Assembly: GCA_024233575.1 (NCBI GenBank)
Contig: JACKPN010000016.1
Location: 1-37,565 of the forward strand
Direction: 5' to 3'
Source: Chlamydiales bacterium
GTDB taxonomy: Bacteria > Chlamydiota > Chlamydiia > Chlamydiales > Criblamydiaceae
DNA length: 37,565 bases
Under the pieces are notes generated by a model. It searched no databases. It was not told the origin of the DNA and was given only the letters and a program-made list of their open reading frames with translations. A program made the translations under genes and the position numbers. Of this stretch, positions 7,717 to 16,307 are shown in pieces. The stretch's first letter is position 1; every line of letters starts with the position of its first letter.

Positions 7717-8634
7717 ATGAGCAGCCCCCATATTTCAGTATTGTTAGATCCTATTCTTGAGTGTTTTGCGAAGAAAAGCCTCAACATCTTCGTTGACGCC
7801 ACTTTAGGCGCCGGAGGTCATGCGGCGGCGATCCTGGAGGCGCATTCTGAACTGAAACGCTTTATCGGTATCGACCAGGATCCCGAGGCATTGACAATTG
7901 CCGGCAAGAGGTTGGCGCCATGGCGAGACAAGGTCGAACTTTTTCGTGGAAACTATTCAGAACGTATTGCTGATCTCCCCGACAACATTGATGGTGTCCT
8001 CATGGATCTCGGTGTTTCGTCTATGCAGCTGGACCGACCGGAAAAAGGATTCAGTTTTATGAATGACGGCCCTCTCGACATGCGTATGGATCCTTCCAAT
8101 CCTTTGTCAGCAGAAGTGGTCGTCAACACTTGGCCGGAAAAGGATCTGGCGCGCATTATTAGAGATTATGGGGAAGAAAAAAGGTGGCGCCAGGCAGCAC
8201 GCGCAATTGTCAATGGTCGAAAAGAAAAGCCGATCACAACAACGCGTCAACTTGTCGATCTGTTGCGGCCTGTGCTTTACAATCCAAAAAAATCAATCCA
8301 TCCTGTAACGTTGGTCTTTCAAGCTTTGCGCATCTGCGTCAACGATGAGCTCGGTGTTCTTGAGCGTTCACTGCCCAAGCTCGTCGATCATCTTGCTCCC
8401 GGCGGACTCCTCGCCGTCATTACATTTCATAGCTTAGAAGACCGTATCGTAAAAAATTTCTTTCGTTTTGAAGCCAGTGACAAGTATGATACTTCAGGGA
8501 TTGCAGGTGTTTTCCGCGACAAAGAGCCGCGGGTGCTTCCTGTGACACGTAAACCTATCACTGCCAATGAGCAGGAAATTGCAGAAAACCCGCGCAGCCG
8601 TAGCGCTAAGCTGCGTATTGTTGAAAAGTTATGA
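7717..8634 (+). CDS. rsmH: 16S rRNA (cytosine1402-N4)-methyltransferase RsmH
   Basis: RsmH uses S-adenosylmethionine to methylate C1402 of 16S rRNA in the ribosomal P site. The 305-residue length is usual. Visible family motifs are the SAM-binding VDATLGAGGHA (residues 27-36), GVLMDLGVSSMQLD, GFSFMNDGPLDMRMD, and FHSLEDRIVKNFF near the C-terminus. I chose ATG 7717; a TTG two codons upstream is also in frame. The ribosome site directly before it is weak, whereas a strong AAAGGAG lies at 7653-7659 ahead of a tiny frame that ends just before this start. It is the first gene of the cell-wall operon and overlaps ftsL by four bases. Confidence 0.96.
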   Translation: MSSPHISVLLDPILECFAKKSLNIFVDATLGAGGHAAAILEAHSELKRFIGIDQDPEALTIAGKRLAPWRDKVELFRGNYSERIADLPDNIDGVLMDLGVSSMQLDRPEKGFSFMNDGPLDMRMDPSNPLSAEVVVNTWPEKDLARIIRDYGEEKRWRQAARAIVNGRKEKPITTTRQLVDLLRPVLYNPKKSIHPVTLVFQALRICVNDELGVLERSLPKLVDHLAPGGLLAVITFHSLEDRIVKNFFRFEASDKYDTSGIAGVFRDKEPRVLPVTRKPITANEQEIAENPRSRSAKLRIVEKL

Positions 8635-8924
8635 GACCGGATCTGAAGATTTCTATTTGCATTGTAGCGACAGCCTTGACCCTATATGCTTATATCGATA
8701 AGCAGAATCAGCTTACGGAATTAAAACGAACCATTCCCAAATTGGAAAAAGAGGTACGCACTATTAGGGAGACCAACATCCGATTGCATTATGATATCGA
8801 CAGGTTTGAAAGTCCCTTGCATCTGATGGAGCTGGCACGCAAGCCGGAATATGGCCATCTGCGCTATCCTTATGTCCGCGATGTGCTGATGGTTCCCAGG
8901 AAGAAGGAGGAGGGTGGCGAGTGA
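8631..8924 (+). CDS. ftsL: FtsL-like cell-division protein (CT271-like)
   Basis: This 97-residue bitopic membrane protein has a short cytoplasmic start (MRPDLK), one membrane helix at about residues 7-23, then a leucine-rich coiled coil (NQLTELKRTIPKLEKEVRTI). FtsL joins FtsB and FtsQ to recruit and activate FtsW/FtsI in septal peptidoglycan synthesis. Sequence conservation in this family is low; size, topology and the position between rsmH and ftsI are the evidence. Start and stop overlap both neighbours (ATGA with rsmH, TGATG with ftsI), indicating translational coupling. Confidence 0.85.
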   Translation: MRPDLKISICIVATALTLYAYIDKQNQLTELKRTIPKLEKEVRTIRETNIRLHYDIDRFESPLHLMELARKPEYGHLRYPYVRDVLMVPRKKEEGGE

Positions 8925-10942
8925 TGCAGCAACGTCCCGTCGGACAGCGTGATCGAAAGCGTTTGCTCTATTTGGGAATTTTTATCGTTGCTCTTTTTTC
9001 TCTGCTGATCGCTCAATTCTACAACATCCAGATCGTCGAAGGGGACAAGTGGGTTGCTCAGGCGCGCAAGCAACATTTTTTTTCGGTTACCGAGCCGTTT
9101 ATGCGCGGTACATTTTTTTCAAATACCTCGATTAAGCGTGCGCACCCTGAAAGTCCCCAGCGTTTTGTCGTCGACATTCAGAAGTTTCATCTTCATGCCG
9201 ACCCGCAATCGATCCCCGAGCAGTACCGCAGTGAGATCGCCGATGCCTTGATGAATAAACTTACTTTGACAGCTAGCGAACAACTGAATTTTCGCTCTCA
9301 CTTTGATAGGAAGAGCCGCAACCGCAAGCTGGCGATGTGGCTCGATCATGAAAAACAAGAGGAACTTCTCAAGTGGTGGCGTCCTTATGCTCGTGCACGC
9401 AAGATCCCAAACAACGCACTGTTTTTTGTTAAAGATTACCAGCGTTCCTATCCTTTCGGCAAGCTTCTTGGCCAGGTGCTTCATACGATCCAGATTAATA
9501 AGGATGAAGCGACCAAGCAAGCTGTACCAACGGGAGGGCTTGAATATTATTTTCACCCACAGCTGAAAGGGAAGGAGGGCAAGCGTTTGCTGATGCGCTC
9601 ACCACGCCACTCTTTTGAGACCGGAGAGGTGATCATGCCCCCTGAACATGGTGCAGACGTTTACCTCACTATTAATCACGTTCTGCAAGCAATTTGCGAA
9701 GAAGAAGTGATGAAAGGAGTTAACCACTGCCAGGCCAAGAGTGGATGGGCGGTGATGATGGATCCACGAACAGGTGAGATCCTTGCTTTGGCGCAGTATC
9801 CCTTTTTCTATCCACCCGATTACCAGTATTACTTCAACCATGTCGACCAAATTTGTGACACCCGTGTGAAAGCAGTTACCGATGCTAATGAGCCAGCATC
9901 GGTGATGAAGGCTTTCACTGCAGCGATAGCGCTGCTTGCTAATGATGAATTGGTTGCTCGCGGTGAAGCGCCGCTCTTTGACCCCGATGCGAAAATGCCC
10001 GCCTCGGATGGGACGTTTCCCGGACGATCGCGTCCCATTCGCGACACGCGCGTTCACCGTTATATTAACCTTGATATGGCAATCCAGAAATCTTCCAATA
10101 TTTACATGGCGCGGCTGATGGAAAAAGTCGTTAACCGCCTTGGAAATCAGTGGTATCGCGATAAATTGCACCAAGTGTTTGGGTTTGGAAAAAAGACCGG
10201 TATCGAATTGCCGGCAGAGAGCGCCGGCGTGGTACCTTCACCCGGGAAAACCTATCCTAATGGCAAGCTGGAGTGGTCGGTGCCTACCCCTTTTTCTCTG
10301 GCGATTGGCCATAACCTGCAAGCCAATAGCTTGCAGGTGTTGCGCGCCTTTGCTATCTTTGCCAATGGCGGATACCTTGTTCAACCCACCTTGGTGCGCA
10401 AGATTGTCAAGAGCGATGATCATGGTAAGGAACATGTTCTTGTCGACCATACCGATTGGTCGTGGATTGGAAAGTTCCCGAGGATACTTCCGCAATCGGT
10501 TGTCGACCGTGTTGTCAAATCCCTTAAATATGTAACGAAGCCCGGCGGGGGCGGCTTTCGCGGTGAAGTGTGGGGATATTCTGAAGCGGGAAAGACAGGA
10601 ACAGCAAAAAAAATTGTCGACGGTCAATATTCCAACAAAAAATACTGCGCAAGCTTTGTGGGTTTCACTCCTGTAGATGATCCTGCCTTTGTTTTGATGG
10701 TTGTTATGGACGAGCCAAGTATCAGATACCGTGAGGGGATCGGTCATATGTATTATGGTTCACTTTCTGCAGCACCGGTTTTTCGCACAATAGCGCAGCG
10801 TGCGCTCGAATATCTCGGGGTTGCTCCTGATGATCCGACGGGATACCCCAAAAATGATTATCGCTATGACGGCGACAAAGCTGATTGGATAAACGAAACG
10901 CGGCAGTTGCAAGAAAAGTATGAAAAGTGGAATAAAGAATAG
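8921..10942 (+). CDS. ftsI: Peptidoglycan D,D-transpeptidase FtsI (PBP3)
   Basis: FtsI cross-links septal peptidoglycan and is the target of beta-lactams. The protein has 673 residues from GTG 8921, or 672 from the adjacent ATG 8924; both use the GGAGG site at 8907-8911. A membrane anchor is at about residues 14-34. The three catalytic motifs are present: SxxK as SVMK (S327, K330), SxN as SSN (391-393), and KTG (558-560). The N-terminal dimerisation domain spans about 50-230. A serine just before the nucleophile is common, but here the motif is preceded by EPA. The gene is coupled to ftsL, and murE follows after 21 bases. Confidence 0.96.
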   Translation: MMQQRPVGQRDRKRLLYLGIFIVALFSLLIAQFYNIQIVEGDKWVAQARKQHFFSVTEPFMRGTFFSNTSIKRAHPESPQRFVVDIQKFHLHADPQSIPEQYRSEIADALMNKLTLTASEQLNFRSHFDRKSRNRKLAMWLDHEKQEELLKWWRPYARARKIPNNALFFVKDYQRSYPFGKLLGQVLHTIQINKDEATKQAVPTGGLEYYFHPQLKGKEGKRLLMRSPRHSFETGEVIMPPEHGADVYLTINHVLQAICEEEVMKGVNHCQAKSGWAVMMDPRTGEILALAQYPFFYPPDYQYYFNHVDQICDTRVKAVTDANEPASVMKAFTAAIALLANDELVARGEAPLFDPDAKMPASDGTFPGRSRPIRDTRVHRYINLDMAIQKSSNIYMARLMEKVVNRLGNQWYRDKLHQVFGFGKKTGIELPAESAGVVPSPGKTYPNGKLEWSVPTPFSLAIGHNLQANSLQVLRAFAIFANGGYLVQPTLVRKIVKSDDHGKEHVLVDHTDWSWIGKFPRILPQSVVDRVVKSLKYVTKPGGGGFRGEVWGYSEAGKTGTAKKIVDGQYSNKKYCASFVGFTPVDDPAFVLMVVMDEPSIRYREGIGHMYYGSLSAAPVFRTIAQRALEYLGVAPDDPTGYPKNDYRYDGDKADWINETRQLQEKYEKWNKE

Positions 10943-10963
10943 ACTTACTTAGTACAGGCGGTC

Positions 10964-12424
10964 ATGAAGTTAAAAAAGCTGCTCAAAGATATCCCTGTGA
11001 AGGATATTAAAGGTTCCAAAGATGTCGAAATTACCGGCGTCTGCGCCAATTCGAAAGTTGTCGCTCCCGGCAACCTTTTTATTGCTAAGCCCGGAAGGAC
11101 GACGCATGGCGCACAGTATATCCCTCAAGTTATTGCTGCCGGCGCCGCCGCAGTCGTCACTGATATGTATGACCCTTCGATCAAAGAGATCACGCAAATT
11201 GTTCATCCCGATGTGGCATCTATCGAAGGTCTTTTAGCGGCGCGCTATCACAATAACCCTTCCGCAGAACTGTTCATGACCGGCGTCACTGGAACCAATG
11301 GAAAAACTAGCGTTTCCTATTATATCAAACATCTCCTAGATAACGGCAGCGACACTTGCGGTCTTATCGGGACAATCGAGTCGATCATCTGCGGCTGCCG
11401 CTATCCGGCGACGCATACCACTCCCGATGTTTGCGAGAACCATAAAATGCTTCGCGATATGCTCATCCATGGCTGTACGCAAGCGGTTATGGAAGTGACA
11501 TCGCATGCCCTCGATCAGGGGCGCGTTAATAATATCCATTTCGATGTCGGCGTATTCACCAATTTAAGCCAGGACCATCTCGACTACCATGGGACAATGG
11601 AGTGTTATTGCGCAGCAAAAAAGAAGCTGTTTGCTGCCGATAGGACGAAGAAAGCTGTCGTTAATCGTGATGATCTGTGGGCGGAAAAGATTCTTGAAGG
11701 GTCGACAGCGGACACGCTTACTTACGGTATTGATTCTGCGGCAGACATTGTGGCAACACAGCTTGAGCCCTCTGACTCCGGAACACGCTTTATTTTGACA
11801 TATAGGGGAGAGAGTCTTTCTTGCATGATCCCTGTCATTGGCCGGCATAGCGTTTACAACGCGCTCGCCGCTGTTGGCGTTGCACTATGCGCGCAGCTGC
11901 CTCTTGCAACGATCGTCAGCCGGTTGGCAACGCTGCCATGTGTTGCTGGACGGTTGGAGCCTGTTGCTCATCCGCTGGAATTCAAGGTGTTTGTCGACTT
12001 TGCCCACACCGAAGATGCATTGCGCCACGCTCTGACTGCCCTTCGAGAACTAACCTCGGGGCGGTTGATCGCTGTCTTTGGCTGTGGCGGTGACCGCGAT
12101 AAAGATAAACGAGCAAAAATGGGTGCTGTTAGTGAAAAGCTTGCAACGTTTACATTCATCACTTCCGACAATCCTCGTTCTGAAGATCCAAAGGATATCA
12201 GTCAAGCAATTGCTGATGGATTCATGGATGCAAAAGCTTACAGCATTGTTACAGATAGAAAAGAGGCAATCGCCGCAGCGATTGAAATGGCACAGCCCGG
12301 CGACTGCATTCTGATCGCCGGTAAAGGTCATGAACGTCAACAAATATCACGCCATCAGACGGTGCCTTTCGACGATCGTAAAGTCGCTGCAGCGATCTGC
12401 GAACAGTTGGTAGCAGCAAAATGA
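10964..12424 (+). CDS. murE: UDP-MurNAc-L-Ala-D-Glu:meso-diaminopimelate ligase MurE
   Basis: MurE adds meso-diaminopimelate to the peptidoglycan stem peptide using ATP, in the cytoplasm. The 486-residue protein shows the ligase P-loop GVTGTNGKTS (107-116), the central motif HALDQGRVNNI, and the C-terminal signature DNPR (402-405), which in this family marks selection of meso-diaminopimelate rather than lysine. The frame also contains FGCGGDRDKDKR, typical of Mur ligases. The stop overlaps the amidase start by four bases (ATGA), so ftsI, murE and amiA are read as one unit. Confidence 0.97.
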   Translation: MKLKKLLKDIPVKDIKGSKDVEITGVCANSKVVAPGNLFIAKPGRTTHGAQYIPQVIAAGAAAVVTDMYDPSIKEITQIVHPDVASIEGLLAARYHNNPSAELFMTGVTGTNGKTSVSYYIKHLLDNGSDTCGLIGTIESIICGCRYPATHTTPDVCENHKMLRDMLIHGCTQAVMEVTSHALDQGRVNNIHFDVGVFTNLSQDHLDYHGTMECYCAAKKKLFAADRTKKAVVNRDDLWAEKILEGSTADTLTYGIDSAADIVATQLEPSDSGTRFILTYRGESLSCMIPVIGRHSVYNALAAVGVALCAQLPLATIVSRLATLPCVAGRLEPVAHPLEFKVFVDFAHTEDALRHALTALRELTSGRLIAVFGCGGDRDKDKRAKMGAVSEKLATFTFITSDNPRSEDPKDISQAIADGFMDAKAYSIVTDRKEAIAAAIEMAQPGDCILIAGKGHERQQISRHQTVPFDDRKVAAAICEQLVAAK

Positions 12425-13140
12425 AACGATTTGCATTAATAGTGCTTATTATTCTTCCGTTTTTTATCTCTTCTTGCACGAAGTCTTCTAAACGTGCAGC
12501 TGTGACGACACCGCCGCGTCCCATACCTGAGAAGGAGATCGCTATGGCGCCGCCGGTGAAGAGAGTCAGGCCAGGTCAGCTGATCGTGATCGACGCTGGC
12601 CATGGAGGCAAAGACCTCGGCACCCAAACGTTGACAGGTCCGAAAGCTTATGAAAAATACCTCTCTCTTTCTACGGCCTATATTCTTGAAAGATACCTAA
12701 AGGAGATGGGGTTCAAAACAGTAATGACCCGTACTGATGATACCTTCGTACCTCTTAAAGATAGAGCGGCTTTTGCCAATGAACGGCGTCCAGTCCTTTT
12801 TGTCAGCGTCCATTACAATGCCGCAGAAAATACCTCTGCCCACGGTATTGAGGTTTTCTACCATAAATCCGAGAAAGATCCCGATCGTGTAGAAAAGTCA
12901 AAGGCTGTAGCAGGTAAAGTACTTGAAGGCGTCATTGCGACGACAGAAGCAAAGTCGCGAGGAGTCAAAACGGCAAATTTCGTCGTTATCAAGGAAACAA
13001 AGATGCCTGCGATTCTTGTTGAAGGTGGATTTCTTACCAATAGCGATGAGGCAACAAAGATTCGCAACGGATCTTATTTAAAGCAAGTAGCTTGGGGGAT
13101 AGCTACCGGGATCAGGGAGTATTTTGCCGAGCAACGGTGA
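12421..13140 (+). CDS. amiA: N-acetylmuramoyl-L-alanine amidase, lipoprotein (AmiA)
   Basis: The 239-residue protein belongs to the Amidase_3 zinc family: IDAGHGG (H61), a glutamate near 78, SVHYNA (H131) and LVEGGFLTN (catalytic E201). The enzyme cuts the bond between MurNAc and the stem peptide. The N-terminus is a lipoprotein signal ending FISSC, with C19 as the probable lipid-anchored residue. A proline-rich linker (PPRPIPEKE) leads to the catalytic domain. The chlamydial AmiA has been reported to act in division and peptidoglycan turnover. Its start overlaps murE, and the operon probably ends here, since a tRNA gene on the other strand begins 2 bases later. Confidence 0.95.
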   Translation: MKRFALIVLIILPFFISSCTKSSKRAAVTTPPRPIPEKEIAMAPPVKRVRPGQLIVIDAGHGGKDLGTQTLTGPKAYEKYLSLSTAYILERYLKEMGFKTVMTRTDDTFVPLKDRAAFANERRPVLFVSVHYNAAENTSAHGIEVFYHKSEKDPDRVEKSKAVAGKVLEGVIATTEAKSRGVKTANFVVIKETKMPAILVEGGFLTNSDEATKIRNGSYLKQVAWGIATGIREYFAEQR

Positions 13141-13142
13141 AT

Positions 13143-13216
13143 TGTCCCCGGCGCGATTCGAACGCACGACCTGTCGCTTAGGAGGCGACCGCTCTATCCT
13201 GCTGAGCTACGAGGAC
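13143..13216 (-). tRNA. tRNA-Arg (anticodon CCT)
   Basis: A 74-nt cloverleaf reads on the minus strand. The acceptor stem GTCCTCG/CGGGGAC has six Watson-Crick pairs and one T-G pair. The D arm is GCTCAGCAGGATAGAGC, the anticodon stem GTCGC/GCGAC closes the loop CTCCTAA, and the T loop is GTTCGAATC. Anticodon CCT reads AGG. CCA is not encoded; the discriminator is A. It converges on amiA, whose stop is 2 bases away. Confidence 0.97.
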
Positions 13217-13323
13217 ATATAGAAAACTACCTTACATGAATATTTCCTAAGATTCAACCTTTTTTATTACCACAAAATCGGCTATGCTGAGGCTAGGTGT
13301 AACAATCTATTTGAGGTATATCC

Positions 13324-14778
13324 ATGGCAGAAGAAGCGGACATCGGCCTGATTGGCCTGGCAGTGATGGGACAAAATCTTGTCCTTAACATGAACGACCA
13401 CGGTTTCCGTGTCGCCGTTTTCAACAGGACTACATCAAAAGTCGACGATTTCCTTGCCGGACCGGCAAAAGGAACCGACATCATCGGCACTTTTACTATC
13501 GAAGAGTTTGTCGATGCTCTGAAGAAGCCGCGCCGCGTCATGCTCATGGTCAAAGCCGGAGCCCCTGTCGATGCATTCATTGAAAAGCTCGTCCCTCTTC
13601 TCGAGCCCGGCGACATCATTATCGACGGTGGCAACAGTCTTTTTACTGACACGATCCGCCGTGTCAACGATCTTGAAAAAGAGGGGATAAAATTCATTGG
13701 TACCGGCATCTCCGGCGGTGAAGAGGGTGCACGCCATGGTCCATCCATCATGCCCGGTGGTAATCCGGAAGCATGGCCCCATGTCAAAGATATTCTTCAG
13801 TCGATAGCTGCCAAAGCTGACAATGGCGAGCCCTGCTGCGACTGGGTAGGCAACGAAGGGGCAGGCCATTATGTCAAGATGGTTCATAACGGTATCGAAT
13901 ATGGTGATATGCAGCTGATCTGCGAGGCTTATGAATTGATGAAAAGCGGCCTCGGCATGAGCGCTGACGAGCTTCATCAAGTGTTCAGCCAGTGGAACAA
14001 GGGTGAACTCGACAGTTATTTGATTGAGATCACCAGCGACATCTTCTCCCACAAAGACGAAGATGGCAACCCTCTAGTGGATAAAATTCTCGACGTTGCC
14101 GGACAGAAAGGAACCGGTAAGTGGACCGTGATCAATGCTCTTGAGCTTGGAATGCCGCTGACGCTTATCGGCGAAGCTGTTTTCGCTCGCTGTCTGTCAG
14201 CGATCAAGGAGGAGAGAGTTGAAGCCGGCAAGATCCTCACCGGTCCGCAGCCCTCATTCAACGGCAACCGAGAAGGTTTCATCGAAGCGATCCGTCACGC
14301 CCTATACGCTTCCAAGATCATCAGCTACGCCCAAGGCTTTATGTTGATGAGACAAGCTGCACAAGAGTACAAATGGGAGCTTAATTATGGCGGTATTGCG
14401 CTGATGTGGCGTGGCGGTTGCATCATCAGAAGCGCATTCCTTGGTAAAATCAAGGAGGCATTTGATAAGAATCATGAGCTCACTAACCTCCTTGTTGATG
14501 ATTTTTTCTCTAAGGAGATCATGCGTTGTCAGGAAGGATGGCGTACTGTTGTGTCTACAGCAGCGAAAATGGGCATTCCTACGCCTTGTTTCAGCACCGC
14601 GCTGGCGTTCTTTGATGGATATCGCAGTGGCCGTCTACCGCAGAACCTTCTGCAAGCGCAGCGCGATTACTTCGGCGCTCATACTTATGAACGTACCGAT
14701 AAACCTCGCGGTGAGTTCTTCCATACCAATTGGACCGGTACCGGTGGAAAAACGCATGCAGGGTCATACAACGCCTAA
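13324..14778 (+). CDS. gnd: 6-phosphogluconate dehydrogenase (decarboxylating)
   Basis: Gnd oxidises 6-phosphogluconate to ribulose-5-phosphate and CO2 with NADP+, in the oxidative pentose-phosphate pathway. The 484-residue length is that of the long (non-YqeC) form. Key sites are visible: nucleotide-binding GLAVMGQNL (11-19), NR at 34-35 for NADP phosphate, SGG 130-132, catalytic K185 in GHYVKMVHNGIEYGD, and the C-terminal HTNWTG segment that closes the active site. ATG 13324 follows GAGG with suitable spacing. In C. trachomatis gnd adjoins lepA; here six other genes separate them. A strong hairpin follows the stop. Confidence 0.97.
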   Translation: MAEEADIGLIGLAVMGQNLVLNMNDHGFRVAVFNRTTSKVDDFLAGPAKGTDIIGTFTIEEFVDALKKPRRVMLMVKAGAPVDAFIEKLVPLLEPGDIIIDGGNSLFTDTIRRVNDLEKEGIKFIGTGISGGEEGARHGPSIMPGGNPEAWPHVKDILQSIAAKADNGEPCCDWVGNEGAGHYVKMVHNGIEYGDMQLICEAYELMKSGLGMSADELHQVFSQWNKGELDSYLIEITSDIFSHKDEDGNPLVDKILDVAGQKGTGKWTVINALELGMPLTLIGEAVFARCLSAIKEERVEAGKILTGPQPSFNGNREGFIEAIRHALYASKIISYAQGFMLMRQAAQEYKWELNYGGIALMWRGGCIIRSAFLGKIKEAFDKNHELTNLLVDDFFSKEIMRCQEGWRTVVSTAAKMGIPTPCFSTALAFFDGYRSGRLPQNLLQAQRDYFGAHTYERTDKPRGEFFHTNWTGTGGKTHAGSYNA

Positions 14779-14783
14779 AAGCG

Positions 14784-14813
14784 ACTGAAGAAGATTTATG
14801 AATCTTCTTCAGT
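14784..14813. terminator. Bidirectional hairpin terminator
   Basis: A perfect 13-bp inverted repeat (arms 14784-14796 and 14801-14813, left arm ACTGAAGAAGATT) with a TATG loop lies 6 bases after the gnd stop and 9 bases before the end of the converging transporter gene. An A-rich stretch follows on the right. Such a symmetric stem can end both converging transcripts. Confidence 0.75.
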
Positions 14814-14822
14814 ATAAAAATG

Positions 14823-15461
14823 TTAGACCCCTTTTTCAACCATCAGGAACATCCGGTTCATGTTCTTGATCAGATGAAGAAACAGATAAAGTAGCGGCGT
14901 ACAAAGAACGCTGAAGAATGCTTTATAGCAATACGAAATGCACATGATCGGTGCGACGTCTCTAATTTCCATGCCCATACCCCAATAAAGGAAGATCATA
15001 TCTATGATAAATGTGTCCAGCATCTGCGATAAGCAAGTAGAGCAGTTGTTGCGCAACCATAGCCATTTCTCTCCTGACCATTTTCTGATTATTGAATACA
15101 GCTGGATGTCAGTAGTTTGCGCTACAAGGTAAGCCGATAGCGAAGCAAAGATCCGTAATGCGCCTAAGTTCAGCATTTCGCGCCTTGCGTCTGCAACAGG
15201 ATAAAGAAATAGGACTGCTTCAATCAGACAAAAACATGCTAGATTGACACTTAAGGCAAGATAAACCATTTTTGTGGCTTTCTTAGCCCCATAAACCTCA
15301 GAGACAAGGTCGCTTAACAGAAAAGTAAGAGGATAGGTAAGCAATCCTGCAGGAACACAGCAGTTCGCATAAGCAAGAGAAATCATATTCCCTGATAGGA
15401 CATTAGATAAGACGACGACTAGAGTAAATGATACGCACAGCATTAGGTAAAGAATCTGCAT
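14823..15461 (-). CDS. yhhQ: Queuosine-precursor transporter, VUT/YhhQ family
   Basis: This 212-residue integral membrane protein has about six hydrophobic segments. The family signature TYPLTFLLSDLVSEVYG is near residue 45, and a later SQMLDTFIIDMIFLY resembles the conserved QLLDT segment of this family. Members import queuine-type precursors used to modify tRNA wobble bases. I start at the ATG whose complement is 15459-15461 (MQILYLML), since AAGG sits 8 bases upstream; the frame extends six codons further only to a TTG. It is a single gene between the gnd terminator and a repeat element. Confidence 0.88.
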   Translation of the reverse strand: MQILYLMLCVSFTLVVVLSNVLSGNMISLAYANCCVPAGLLTYPLTFLLSDLVSEVYGAKKATKMVYLALSVNLACFCLIEAVLFLYPVADARREMLNLGALRIFASLSAYLVAQTTDIQLYSIIRKWSGEKWLWLRNNCSTCLSQMLDTFIIDMIFLYWGMGMEIRDVAPIMCISYCYKAFFSVLCTPLLYLFLHLIKNMNRMFLMVEKGV

Positions 15462-15531
15462 TGCGGTAGCCTTATTCAAATTCTAGACGTCATAAACTAC
15501 CAAAAAACTGATATGCAGACAAGATAGCTTA

Positions 15532-15696
15532 AGAGACATTCTCTGATTTAAAGAATTGTCACATTGGGAACAAATTTTACCTGGGAAAGAGAATCTTGAG
15601 GAGTGAGATAGTTGATACACTAGACCGACGAAAGATGGTTTTTCATAGGTAGAATTTGTCGTATGATGACTGTTCAATAATTCAGAGAATGTCTCT
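15532..15696 (-). mobile_element. MITE-like palindromic element, family A, copy 1
   Basis: The 165-bp element ends in perfect 15-bp inverted repeats, AGAGACATTCTCTGA (15532-15546) and its complement (15682-15696). An inner inverted repeat lies at 15570-15585 and 15644-15659. The reverse complement matches 29602-29766 over the full length with about 11 substitutions and no gaps. It encodes no transposase. The right end overlaps the plsC stop codon (15695-15697). A target duplication is uncertain; TAA flanks both sides if the ends are taken one base further in. Confidence 0.85.
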
Positions 15697-16303
15697 AAGA
15701 ACTCAACAAATTTAAAGCTTCTTCAAGAGCGTGGGTAATCTCCTTTTGCGCTGTTTTTTTATCTAAATGACTATAATTGGCAGGATAGATCGGTTTACCG
15801 AAGTGGCAGACAGTCCTGCCAAACAACTTCGGATACTTGCGCGTCCGTGGCCAGCAATCGAAGGTGCCTTTGATGTACACAGGTATGATCGGAACATTGT
15901 TGCGTACGGCAAGCATAGCAACACCGAGGTTTAACGGGAGCGGATTGCCGTCCCACGTACGGATACCCTCAGGAAAGATTACGACAAGGTCTCCTTGTTT
16001 AAGAAGATTGCCAATCATTTTAAATGAAGCAGAGTCCTGAGCAGTGCGGCTTACAGGATGGGCATTAAGTTTACGAATGATAAAACCCAGCAGAGGTCTT
16101 TCAAAAAGACTGGCTCGCGCAAGGTAATGAACATTCCGAGATGTAGAACCGCTGATCAGCGGCGGATCGTAGAATGATGCGTGGTTGGGAGCGAGGATCG
16201 CTGCACCCTCGATAATATTTTCCTCCCCGTAAACACGGTGCCGGTAAAACAAACGGAACCACCATTTAAAGAAATGGTGAGCGAAACGGTAAACGAGGTT
16301 CAT
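15695..16303 (-). CDS. plsC: 1-acyl-sn-glycerol-3-phosphate acyltransferase PlsC
   Basis: PlsC acylates lysophosphatidate to phosphatidate at the inner membrane. The 202-residue protein has the HX4D motif in PNHASFYDPP (H41, D46) and the substrate motif FPEGIRT (110-116). One membrane-associated segment is near the N-terminus (FFKWWFRLFY). It is the last gene of a leftward run, starting 4 bases after the cmk stop, in the same order (cdsA-cmk-plsC) as in C. trachomatis. The last stop-codon bases come from the end of a repeat element, so the native C-terminus may have been altered. In C. trachomatis argS follows; here it does not. Confidence 0.95.
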   Translation of the reverse strand: MNLVYRFAHHFFKWWFRLFYRHRVYGEENIIEGAAILAPNHASFYDPPLISGSTSRNVHYLARASLFERPLLGFIIRKLNAHPVSRTAQDSASFKMIGNLLKQGDLVVIFPEGIRTWDGNPLPLNLGVAMLAVRNNVPIIPVYIKGTFDCWPRTRKYPKLFGRTVCHFGKPIYPANYSHLDKKTAQKEITHALEEALNLLSS

Positions 16304-16307
16304 CTGA

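Noticed and set aside
9599..10174. 191-codon frame antisense to ftsI
   Set aside because: Shadow of the ftsI coding frame; no ribosome site and no recognisable domain.
15483..15677. 64-codon minus-strand frame inside the family A element
   Set aside because: It starts at TTG without a ribosome site. A matching open frame exists in copy 2, but most differences between copies would change amino acids, so no protein-level selection is visible.
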